NCBI GenBank assembly: GCA_903865465.1
Contig: CAIPJU010000851.1
Coordinates: 1 to 9,771 of the forward strand
Direction of reading: 5' to 3'
Source: an uncultured Bacteroidota bacterium
GTDB taxonomy: Bacteria; Bacteroidota; Bacteroidia; Bacteroidales; VadinHA17
Length of the DNA: 9,771 nucleotides
The position numbers and the translations under genes were made by a program. How positions within the stretch are numbered: the stretch's first letter is position 1; every line of letters begins with the position of its first letter. Under the pieces are notes generated by a model. That model had not been told where the DNA came from and searched no databases. It saw only the letters and a program-made list of their open reading frames with translations. Positions 1-6,632 of this stretch are shown here, in pieces.

Positions 1-170
1 CACATGTTTTCGAACCTTTCTTTTCGACTAAACACAGTACAAGCGGGATAGGTCTGGGTTTATCTATTGTTCATGGAATAATTCAAACCCATAACGGGAA
101 GATCGATGTCAGGTCGGAACCGGGAAACGGAACTACCATTTCAATTACTTTACCTTTAATCATGAGTTAG
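1..170 (+). CDS. Sensor histidine kinase, C-terminal fragment (5' end outside window)
   Basis: An open frame enters at the left edge (codons in phase with base 3) and ends at TAG 168-170, giving about 55 residues. They contain the end of a HATPase_c (GHKL) domain: an F-box-like FEPFFSTK, then the G2 ATP-lid SGIGLGLSIVHGII, then the usual closing strand pattern GKIDVRSEPGNGT followed by TISITLPL. This is the ATP-binding half of a two-component sensor kinase. The sensor region, any membrane segments and the phospho-accepting histidine lie outside the window, so the signal cannot be inferred. The next gene starts 12 bases after the stop and encodes an NtrC-type response regulator, so the two are almost certainly co-transcribed as a cognate pair. 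The motifs seen look intact. Confidence 0.9.
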   Translation, partial: HVFEPFFSTKHSTSGIGLGLSIVHGIIQTHNGKIDVRSEPGNGTTISITLPLIMS

Positions 171-174
171 GAGG
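169..174 (+). promoter_or_regulatory. Shine-Dalgarno site of the response regulator gene
   Basis: AGGAGG overlaps the last two bases of the kinase stop codon and lies 8 bases upstream of the ATG at 183. It is a textbook ribosome-binding site, and it is the strongest in this window, where most starts have only AT-rich leaders. It fixes the start at 183 and suggests that translation of the regulator is coupled to that of the kinase. Confidence 0.6.
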
Positions 175-182
175 ATCAGGGA

Positions 183-1523
183 ATGTCAAGAAAAATCTCA
201 ATCTTAATTGTTGATGATGAAGCATCAGTACGAGATTCATTATACAATTGGTTTATCGAAGATGGTTACCTTGTTGAGTGTGCTGCAAATGCGAAAATTG
301 CACTCTCTATTCTGGAAAATGAGAGCTATGACATCATCCTGGCCGATATTAAGATGCCGGGAATGGATGGGATGGAGATGCTCAAGAGAATCAAGCTCTT
401 AAAGCCAGAGTCAATAGTGATCATTATGACAGCATTTGCAGCAGTCGATACCGCAGTTCAGGCCCTGAAGGATGGTGCTTATGATTATGTCACCAAGCCC
501 TTCGATCCCGACGACCTGTCGCACCTTATCAGAAATGCATCAAAACAGATTGTCCTCTCCGAAGAGAATGAAAATCTGAAGAAAAAGGTGGTAGCTCTTG
601 AGAATGTTGAAGATCTGATTGGGATGAGTGATTCTATGAAGAGAGTGCTCAGGGATATTGAGAGTGTTGCTCCTTCAAATTCATCGGTTGTGATCACCGG
701 CGAAAGCGGAACAGGAACAGAGTTGGTAGCCAGGGCTATACATGCAAATTCTCCGAGAAGGTTCTTTCCTCTTGTAAGTGTGCATTGCGGTGCGCTATCC
801 GAGAACCTCCTGGAAAGCGAACTTTTCGGACACGAAAAAGGAGCTTTTACCGGGGCTATGTACAACCGGAAGGGCCGGTTTGAAATGGCTGATAACGGAA
901 CAATCTTTCTTGATGAGATAGCAACGATACCAACAAGAATGCAGATAGACCTTTTGCGTGTGCTTGAAACAAAGAGTTTTATGAGGGTCGGCGGCAATAA
1001 GGAAATATCTTCTGACTTCAGGGTAATTTGTGCAACTAACAGGGATCTGAAGAGCATGGTCGATAACCGTACATTCCGTGAAGACCTCTATTATCGGCTT
1101 AACGTTGTGAATATAAATATTCCCCCCTTGCGCGAAAGAGTGGATGACATCCCTCTTCTTGTCGACTACTTTATCAAAAAGTATTGTCTTTCGATGAACC
1201 GTTCCCCTGTTATTATTGAGCCTTCTGCCTTAAAAAGGCTGGAGGAATTCAGTTTTCCGGGTAACGTCCGTGAGCTTGAAAATATGATAGAGCGGGCAAT
1301 TGTGGTAGGTAACGGCAAGAAGATAACACTTAAAGACCTTCCTCTTGAAAAAACAATCGTTAGCAACACAATCGAAAGTCTCGACGACCTCGAAAAAAGC
1401 CACATCCGGAATATCCTCATCAAATATGGATGGAACATTTCAAAGGCAGCCAGGGCGTTAAAGGTTGACAGGGTTACCCTGTATAACAAGATCGCAAAGT
1501 ATGGTCTTAAATCTTCTGAATGA
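183..1523 (+). CDS. NtrC-family sigma-54-dependent response regulator with Walker A Lys replaced by Thr
   Basis: This 446-residue protein has the standard three-part layout. The receiver domain (about 5-115) has the acidic pair D11/D12, phospho-acceptor D55, T83 and K105. The AAA+ sigma-54 interaction domain (about 145-370) has GAFTGA at 220-225, Walker B IFLDEI at 241-246 (D244/E245), a CATNRDL sensor I segment, an FREDLYYRL segment carrying the likely arginine finger, and FPGNVREL sensor II. A Fis-type helix-turn-helix closes it (about 403-442, SKAARALKVDRVTLYNKI). It should activate transcription from sigma-54 promoters when phosphorylated by the kinase encoded just upstream. The oddity is the Walker A loop at 173-180, which reads GESGTGTE rather than GESGTGKE. 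T179 (ACA, 717-719) replaces the lysine that contacts ATP phosphates, and a lysine AAA codon is one base away. Every other motif is intact. This could be an ATPase-impaired regulator or a base error. No target gene is identifiable. Confidence 0.93.
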   Translation: MSRKISILIVDDEASVRDSLYNWFIEDGYLVECAANAKIALSILENESYDIILADIKMPGMDGMEMLKRIKLLKPESIVIIMTAFAAVDTAVQALKDGAYDYVTKPFDPDDLSHLIRNASKQIVLSEENENLKKKVVALENVEDLIGMSDSMKRVLRDIESVAPSNSSVVITGESGTGTELVARAIHANSPRRFFPLVSVHCGALSENLLESELFGHEKGAFTGAMYNRKGRFEMADNGTIFLDEIATIPTRMQIDLLRVLETKSFMRVGGNKEISSDFRVICATNRDLKSMVDNRTFREDLYYRLNVVNINIPPLRERVDDIPLLVDYFIKKYCLSMNRSPVIIEPSALKRLEEFSFPGNVRELENMIERAIVVGNGKKITLKDLPLEKTIVSNTIESLDDLEKSHIRNILIKYGWNISKAARALKVDRVTLYNKIAKYGLKSSE

Positions 1524-1610
1524 TCGCCTGGTAATGAACAATGTTACAGTTCCAGAGTTTATTAAAGCTGCAACCAAGGCTTAATTTAATTTTGATACCT
1601 GTTTTGCCGG

Positions 1611-2144
1611 ATGAACGGGAAAAACATAACACTGATCTCTTTCGGGTATTTCGATGAAGACTTCATTAAGGAAGTTGCCGGAGCAGTTGGAACAGAGTTC
1701 CGGTGCCTGGTAAATATTAAGGAAGGCTATATCGACCTGAATGAGTTCTACGATCCTTTAAGAAGGCAATACAACGGAACAAGACTTTTGAATGAAGTAG
1801 AGAATACCTACTCCTCCGACGGGTTCAAAACCATGGGCTTGTTCAGTATCGATCTATATATACCCATTCTCACATATATATTCGGACAGGCATACCTTAA
1901 CGGGCGTTCCGGGATTGCTTCCTGTCACAGGCTTAGCAATGAACGTTATGGGATCGCAGCCGAAGGTAAACTCCTTATCGAACGATTCGCGAAAGAGGTC
2001 ATTCACGAATTGGGACATACTTTTGGACTAATCCATTGTCATAGCATAACATGCGTAATGAGATCAGGGACCTATGTCGAGGACATTGACCAGAAAAGCG
2101 CTAACTTCTGTCCCGAATGCTGCAGTATACTTAATTCAATTTAA
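1611..2144 (+). CDS. amzA: Archaemetzincin (zinc metalloprotease, peptidase family M54)
   Basis: This 177-residue protein carries the archaemetzincin signature. The extended zinc site HELGHTFGLIH supplies H132, H136 and H142 as zinc ligands and E133 as the general base. It runs directly into C143, then C148 and M150 (the Met-turn residue), then a CPEC pair at C167/C170. In this family the four cysteines hold a second, structural zinc. The length fits the compact M54 family. No signal peptide or membrane segment is visible, so it should be cytoplasmic. Archaemetzincins are aminopeptidase-like in the human enzymes; bacterial substrates are unknown. The ATG at 1611 is the first start after an in-frame stop at 1593-1595; no clear ribosome-binding site precedes it. 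An 87-base gap separates it from the regulator gene, and a hairpin plus T-run follows it, so it may be transcribed alone or as the last gene of the two-component operon. Confidence 0.9.
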   Translation: MNGKNITLISFGYFDEDFIKEVAGAVGTEFRCLVNIKEGYIDLNEFYDPLRRQYNGTRLLNEVENTYSSDGFKTMGLFSIDLYIPILTYIFGQAYLNGRSGIASCHRLSNERYGIAAEGKLLIERFAKEVIHELGHTFGLIHCHSITCVMRSGTYVEDIDQKSANFCPECCSILNSI

Positions 2145-2151
2145 ATATTAA

Positions 2152-2177
2152 AATCAGGCAGGCGCTGATTATTTTTT
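2152..2177 (+). terminator. Probable intrinsic terminator after the archaemetzincin gene
   Basis: A perfect 6-bp stem (AATCAG 2152-2157 with CTGATT 2165-2170) closes a 7-base loop and is followed by A and six T (2171-2177). It begins 8 bases after the stop codon of the archaemetzincin gene. The stem is short and only moderately GC-rich, so termination may be partial. Confidence 0.5.
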
Positions 2178-2236
2178 GCGGGCTTATCGAATTTTATTAA
2201 TTTTATGTGATTTTTAACCTTCAAGGGAACGTTTTC

Positions 2237-3346
2237 ATGGATCTGACCCAACGTATCAGAAATAAAATGATGAAGGAACGCCTTATGTTCGTTTACAGGG
2301 GCGTTGTTACCACTGAGAATTCAGTTCCTCTTCTTACTCTTCTTGAAAAAGAGATGGAGAACTCTGAGTTCGGCTTCCTTGGACGGAAACGACTTTTCAT
2401 GTTTGTACTCGAAAGTCTTCAGAATGTGTCGAGGCATAGCACCTCATATGCCGACATGTCAATGGTTGTCTATTCGAAATCCGATGAGGACTATACTGTT
2501 ACCACAGGGAATGTTTTGCAGAAATCCGGAGTTGAGAATCTCAAGAAGAGGCTCGACCAGATCATAAACCTTGAACCAGATGAAATCAGGGTTGTTTATC
2601 GTAAAATGCTTAGTGAGGCTGAATTCAGCAATAAAGGCGGAGCTGGGCTTGGGCTCATTGAGATGGCAAGGAAAACAGGCAATCAGCTCGACTATGATTT
2701 TGTAAACATTAATGATGAGTACTCATACTTTACTTTAAGTAAGACTGTAAATTCCGGAGGTGAAGGGCTCAGCTTCACGAAAAAGGATAATTCATATCAG
2801 GGGAAGACAGTTGCCCAGCTTGAACGGATAATGGCCGAGAACAATGTCTATCTTCTCTGGCTGGGACATATTTCTCCCAACATCGGGAAGGAGATGCTCT
2901 CCTTCACTGAGACCAGGCTTTCAGAGGAAGACATAAAATCGCAGCAGAGGAAAAGGGTATTCAGCATTCTTGTCGAAACTCTTGATAATGTCCTGCGATA
3001 CAGTCCGGGTAGAGAGGCAGAGGAGGAATTCGGAATGCCCGTAATCATGATCAGGCTCGATGGTGGGGTTTATAAACTTTCAACCGGTAATCTCATTCTT
3101 AATTCTGATGTGGCATCCCTAAAGGGGAAACTGGATATAATTAATAATTTTGATCAAAACGGGCTAAAGGAACTTTTCAGGAAATCTCTTTCAGAACAAA
3201 CAATAGCTACCGATAGTACCGGCAACCTGGGGCTTATTGATATTGCCCGGAAATCAATTGGGAAACTTGATTATAAGTTTGAGAGTATAAACGGTGAGTA
3301 TTCTTATTATATTCTTACCGTAAATGTTGATGATAGTCATCTTTAG
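2237..3346 (+). CDS. Tandem-fused SiaB-like GHKL protein kinase (two domains)
   Basis: This 369-residue protein consists of two related halves (about 5-172 and 190-365). Each has an N-box (E59..N63 in ESLQN; E247..N251 in ETLDN), a TGN segment (90-92; 283-285), a helical stretch ending in RKMLSE or RKSLSE, a glycine loop running into GLIEMARK or GLIDIARK, and a final NDEYSYF or NGEYSYY strand. This resembles the SiaB family (DUF6272), whose Pseudomonas member phosphorylates SiaC. The G2 loop is intact in the first half (GGAGLGL, 134-140) but reads STGNLGL (327-333) in the second, so only the first half may bind ATP normally. No SiaC (DUF1987), SiaA phosphatase or diguanylate cyclase gene is seen nearby. 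I chose ATG 2237, which has AAGGGA 8 bases upstream; the frame stays open to a GTG at 2207, a possible 379-residue alternative. No signal peptide or membrane segment is seen. Confidence 0.78.
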   Translation: MDLTQRIRNKMMKERLMFVYRGVVTTENSVPLLTLLEKEMENSEFGFLGRKRLFMFVLESLQNVSRHSTSYADMSMVVYSKSDEDYTVTTGNVLQKSGVENLKKRLDQIINLEPDEIRVVYRKMLSEAEFSNKGGAGLGLIEMARKTGNQLDYDFVNINDEYSYFTLSKTVNSGGEGLSFTKKDNSYQGKTVAQLERIMAENNVYLLWLGHISPNIGKEMLSFTETRLSEEDIKSQQRKRVFSILVETLDNVLRYSPGREAEEEFGMPVIMIRLDGGVYKLSTGNLILNSDVASLKGKLDIINNFDQNGLKELFRKSLSEQTIATDSTGNLGLIDIARKSIGKLDYKFESINGEYSYYILTVNVDDSHL

Positions 3347-4086
3347 AGCTTTGTGAATCTGAGCTCTTGTCCGTCCCACTCCCCGAAACTTCCGTTTTTA
3401 ATCCAGTCACCCAGAATCAGTACCTCAGCACCCTGCTTAAGCCTGAAGATCATTCCTAAATGACGGTGGCCAAAAACAAAATAGTCAATCTTTTCATTTA
3501 CCAGAACGGTTCTGGCATATCTTAACAGGTCTTCTTTCTCTTCACCGTAAAAATCGTCGACTAGACCTTTCCCCAGCCTTGAGTTTAATGACCACATATG
3601 TCCGATTCCCACTCCAATGGAGGGGTGAAGTGATGAATACATAGCCCTAAGTATTTTACTTCTGAATATTGAGAGGAGTATTTTATATCCTGCTTCAGTT
3701 GTTCCCAGTCCTTCCCCATGTGCCAGATGAAATTTCTTCCCATTAAAATCTATTGTGACCGGTGCCGTATGCACTGTCATTCCACATTCCGACGAAAGGT
3801 AATCACGTACCCACATGTCGTGGTTTCCGGTAAAGAAATGAACAGGAATACCCGAATCGGTAATTTCCGCGACAGTCCCAAGAAACCTGGTATACCCTCT
3901 CGGTACAACCAGCTTGTATTCCCACCAGAAATCAAATATGTCACCAAGAAGGTAAATCTCCTTAGCATCCTCTGCTGCTTTTTTCAGCCAGCTGACGACT
4001 TTTCTTTCCCTGAATAGGGTAGGTGTACCTGTAGCAAGTCCGAGGTGAAAATCTGATGCGAAGTATATTTTGCCGTTTTCTTTCAA
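3343..4086 (-). CDS. lpxH: UDP-2,3-diacylglucosamine diphosphatase (LpxH-type metallophosphoesterase)
   Basis: This 247-residue calcineurin-like phosphoesterase has the full metal-binding set in order: D12xH14, GDIFDFW (G48-D49..D52), GNHD (87-90), HGEG (H123) and GHRH (H207/H209). The FWWEY and GNHDMW contexts point to LpxH rather than to a generic phosphodiesterase. LpxH cleaves UDP-2,3-diacylglucosamine to lipid X plus UMP, the fourth step of lipid A synthesis, at the inner face of the cytoplasmic membrane. The only plausible start is TTG at 4086-4084: an in-frame TAA lies two codons upstream, and the first in-frame ATG would remove three of the five metal motifs. The gene follows the SxxC lipoprotein gene by 11 bases, so it is the last member of a three-gene minus-strand operon. 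Its stop codon overlaps the stop of the convergent SiaB-like gene. A broader UDP-sugar diphosphatase role is less likely. Confidence 0.88.
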   Translation of the reverse strand: MKENGKIYFASDFHLGLATGTPTLFRERKVVSWLKKAAEDAKEIYLLGDIFDFWWEYKLVVPRGYTRFLGTVAEITDSGIPVHFFTGNHDMWVRDYLSSECGMTVHTAPVTIDFNGKKFHLAHGEGLGTTEAGYKILLSIFRSKILRAMYSSLHPSIGVGIGHMWSLNSRLGKGLVDDFYGEEKEDLLRYARTVLVNEKIDYFVFGHRHLGMIFRLKQGAEVLILGDWIKNGSFGEWDGQELRFTKL

Positions 4087-4097
4087 ACCCGGTTATG

Positions 4098-5258
4098 TTA
4101 TTTACTGAATATCTGTTCTAATTTTATCCTGAGAGTTCTTCCATGAAGATTATTGGCAACAATGGTTCCTTCCCTGTCGAAAATGTAGGTGGCCGGCAAG
4201 CTCTTTACATTGAATAGTATTGCATTTTTGGGGTCAGCAGGATTATCCTCACGGGTACTGATCCATGGCAGTTCATCAAATTTTACTGCTGCTTTCCAAT
4301 CCGCTTCGTTCTCGTCAACATTGATCTGATAAATCTCAAACCCTTTCTTATTATATTGTTTATACAACTCTTTAAGCAGAAGGTTTTCCTCAATGCAATC
4401 ATTCGATTTGATGGTCCAGAATGAAAGAAGGACATATTTGCCTTTTAATGATGAAAGGGCAATTCTTCTTCCTGAAATATCAGTCAGAATGGGATTGAGT
4501 TCTGTCTTAGGCATATCCTTCGACATTGATTCAATCCGGTTAAGGGCCATCTGGTTCATCTCCTTCTCAAAATCGCGTGCCAGTGCCTGTACATGTTTTG
4601 AATTGGGATAGCGCCGGGTAAGAGAGTCGGCACATATTTTGAGATATTGCAGATCGCGAGGGTCATAAAGAACATAGGTGTCGGGATTTAGCCTCTGATA
4701 AAGTGCTTTTATTGAGGTTAACGAACTTATATTCTTGAGTATAAATCCAATATTGTATTTTCGCTGGTTATCAACAATCCTTTTGTATTCGGCTTCAAGC
4801 ACAGGGGCTTTGGCTTCAAAACCTGGTTCTCCCGAAGACTTCTTATAAATGGAGTTTAATGAGTCGAGTTCTCTTTTTGTCGAGGAAAGAGTTTTGTCGA
4901 GTTCCTTAATCTTTTGTGATTCAGGCGATCCTGTTACCGAATAATTATCAAAAAGATACTTCCCTTTAAAGACAAGGTTTATCTTCTCTCCGGGTTTTGC
5001 AAGTATCGTAATGAAATTATCGGTAGTGAAGCCAACCTGATAGAATTCAGGATCAGTTGATTTTACCTTAAAACTGAAGTTCCCGCCTTTGCTGATCTTT
5101 GCAGAGTCGATTGGAACTGCCTGGTCAACATCAACTCTTTGAATATAGATTACGCTCTTCTTTTCAACGTTCACTATGCCTTTAACCCTGAATGAGTTTT
5201 TTTCTTTACATCCTGAGAATATCAGGACCACAGACAGAAGGATAAATATTCGTCTCAT
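4098..5258 (-). CDS. TlpA-like thioredoxin-fold lipoprotein with degenerate SxxC active site
   Basis: This 386-residue predicted lipoprotein has a basic start (MRR), a hydrophobic stretch and a lipobox ending FSGC, with C17 as the acylated cysteine. A DUF4369-like beta-rich region (about 20-115) is followed by a charged, probably coiled linker and a C-terminal TlpA/AhpC-type thioredoxin domain (about 245-385). The fold is supported by KGKYVLLSFW and by the cis-proline segment SLPATYIFDREG. The redox motif reads S285-N-D-C288, where relatives have WCxxC, so only the resolving cysteine position remains and disulfide exchange is doubtful. Ser TCG is not one base from a Cys codon, which argues against a single read error. 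It may serve a binding, chaperone or regulatory role. The ATG at 5258 is preferred over the adjacent TTG. It lies 37 bases after its CxxC paralogue and 11 bases before lpxH. Confidence 0.85.
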   Translation of the reverse strand: MRRIFILLSVVLIFSGCKEKNSFRVKGIVNVEKKSVIYIQRVDVDQAVPIDSAKISKGGNFSFKVKSTDPEFYQVGFTTDNFITILAKPGEKINLVFKGKYLFDNYSVTGSPESQKIKELDKTLSSTKRELDSLNSIYKKSSGEPGFEAKAPVLEAEYKRIVDNQRKYNIGFILKNISSLTSIKALYQRLNPDTYVLYDPRDLQYLKICADSLTRRYPNSKHVQALARDFEKEMNQMALNRIESMSKDMPKTELNPILTDISGRRIALSSLKGKYVLLSFWTIKSNDCIEENLLLKELYKQYNKKGFEIYQINVDENEADWKAAVKFDELPWISTREDNPADPKNAILFNVKSLPATYIFDREGTIVANNLHGRTLRIKLEQIFSK

Positions 5259-5295
5259 CAATAATAGAATTACCTTTTGGAGAATTAAGATTACA

Positions 5296-6465
5296 CTATT
5301 TAGTATTAAACAATTCGGCGAGCTTATTTTGAAGCTTTTCCCCTCTCAGGTTGGTAGCAATAACCCTGCCTTCGCGATCGAGGAGGAAATTGGATGGGAT
5401 TGACTCTATTTTATAAAGCTTAATTACCGGTGATTCCCAGTATTTGATATCGCTGACATGAATCCAGCGGCCAAGCTTGTCATCTTCTATTCCTTTTACC
5501 CATGCATCTTTGGTCTTGTCGAGAGATACCTGGAAGATCTGAAATCCTTTCCTGTGATAGCTGTCATAGGCTTTAACCAGATTTGGATTTTCGCGCCGGC
5601 ATGGATTGCACCATGAAGCCCAGAAATCGAGCAGAACATATGATCCCCTGGTTGAGGATAATTTTATCGTGTCACCCTTTGGGGATGGAAGAGTTATTTC
5701 CGGTGCACTTACATCGCTGGCTGAAGCCTTTTTGACTTCGGGCTTTCCTGTGACCTGCGACACAAGCTGTGCAACCTGTTCATGAAGGGATGATACCATA
5801 TCATGATCGGGAAAATTGCGCGAAAGAGAGGAATCGACCCTGATATAATATTCCAGATCCTTTGCAGGATTCAGTACATATACGTTTGGCGCTACCTGCT
5901 GGTACAGAGCTACCAGGCTGATAAGGGATGTAATATTTGAGTCGATATAATTTTTGGTATATGAATTAATTTCATTAAGGTAAACCTGTGCGAGGCTGTC
6001 GAGTGTTTGCATCACCATCGGGAGCCTTGTACTGTCGGTAGTCTGCATGTAGATATCCCTCAATCCTTTCAGTTTATTAACCGTTTTCCTTAGCATGTGG
6101 TTATACTCAGCCATCTTCTCGGTACCGGCTGAACCTGTAACCGATACGGGGTAATTTAGTGAATCACGCAAGGCATCGACTTTAACCTTTTCTCCCGGTT
6201 CAACAAGCATTGTAAGAAAGTCCTCCTGATTTATCTTCAACAGATAGAAAGCAGGTATCTTAATGTCCCTTTTGAATTTGAAACTGCCTGATTGATCAAT
6301 CTTTACTGAATCGAGGGTTTGCAGCTTGTCGGATTTAAGTTCATCGAGGAATAAATATTCTCCGGCTTTGGGATTTGAAAGTGTACCGCTAATCTGAACT
6401 GATTTGTTTTTACATGAAGTAAAAATGAGAGCTGCAATTATGAACAGAAAATATTTTTTATTCAT
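5296..6465 (-). CDS. TlpA-like thioredoxin lipoprotein (DUF4369 plus thioredoxin domain, CxxC intact)
   Basis: This 389-residue predicted lipoprotein has MNKK, a hydrophobic segment and a lipobox ending FTSC (C18). A DUF4369-like region (about 20-115) leads into a helical linker and a TlpA-type thioredoxin domain (about 250-389). That domain has WASWCNPC (C286/C289) and the cis-proline segment SIPSNFLLDREG. Proteins of this kind are envelope thiol-disulfide oxidoreductases that keep cysteines of exported proteins or cytochromes reduced; the partner here is unknown. The residues after the lipid cysteine (KNK) lack the acidic run typical of Bacteroidota surface lipoproteins, so a periplasm-facing anchor seems more likely (inference). 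It is the first gene of the minus-strand operon, with a -7-like element upstream. It aligns end to end with the next gene and is clearly its paralogue by tandem duplication. Confidence 0.9.
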   Translation of the reverse strand: MNKKYFLFIIAALIFTSCKNKSVQISGTLSNPKAGEYLFLDELKSDKLQTLDSVKIDQSGSFKFKRDIKIPAFYLLKINQEDFLTMLVEPGEKVKVDALRDSLNYPVSVTGSAGTEKMAEYNHMLRKTVNKLKGLRDIYMQTTDSTRLPMVMQTLDSLAQVYLNEINSYTKNYIDSNITSLISLVALYQQVAPNVYVLNPAKDLEYYIRVDSSLSRNFPDHDMVSSLHEQVAQLVSQVTGKPEVKKASASDVSAPEITLPSPKGDTIKLSSTRGSYVLLDFWASWCNPCRRENPNLVKAYDSYHRKGFQIFQVSLDKTKDAWVKGIEDDKLGRWIHVSDIKYWESPVIKLYKIESIPSNFLLDREGRVIATNLRGEKLQNKLAELFNTK

Positions 6466-6497
6466 TAATATTATAATATTTTTAGAATTATGCCCTG

Positions 6498-6505
6498 CAA
6501 AGTTA
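6498..6505 (-). promoter_or_regulatory. Candidate Bacteroidota -7 promoter element for the lipoprotein/lpxH operon
   Basis: Read on the minus strand, 6505 to 6498 is TAACTTTG, an exact match to the Bacteroidota -7 consensus TAnnTTTG. It lies 32 bases upstream of the ATG at 6465, which would give a leader of roughly 25 bases. No good -33 TTTG was found at the expected spacing, so the call rests on the -7 box and its position. Confidence 0.42.
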
Positions 6506-6591
6506 TTCTTTTTTTGATCTGTAGTTACTTTTATGAAAATTTAACTTTCCTTTGCAAGAAAATAAGTGGTTAGTATATTAGTTAAAATTTT

Positions 6592-6599
6592 TATCTTTA
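6592..6599 (+). promoter_or_regulatory. Weak candidate -7 element for the glycogen operon
   Basis: TATCTTTA matches seven of the eight positions of TAnnTTTG and lies 33 bases before the ATG at 6633, mirroring the arrangement on the other strand. There is no clear -33 box at the right spacing. The whole 6466-6632 interval is AT-rich and shows no hairpin, riboswitch or direct repeat that I can recognise. Confidence 0.25.
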
Positions 6600-6632
6600 A
6601 ACAGGATTTTTGTTTAGACAAACAATTGATAT

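Noticed and set aside
485..1057. A 190-codon minus-strand frame inside the response regulator gene.
   Set aside because: Its sequence has no domain features and it lies antisense to well-conserved receiver and AAA+ motifs, so it is a shadow.
1534..1584. A 16-codon frame (MNNVTVPEFIKAATKA) between the response regulator and archaemetzincin genes.
   Set aside because: Too short, no convincing ribosome-binding site, and no recognisable family; frames of this size are expected by chance.
2207..2236. Upstream GTG start extending the SiaB-like protein by 10 residues.
   Set aside because: The ATG at 2237 has an AAGGGA site at good spacing, and the extra residues (IFNLQGNVF) lie before the conserved N-terminal helix; the extension cannot be fully excluded.
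6466..6632. A riboswitch or small RNA in the divergent intergenic region.
   Set aside because: The region is AT-rich with no stable stem, conserved core or terminator-like structure visible.
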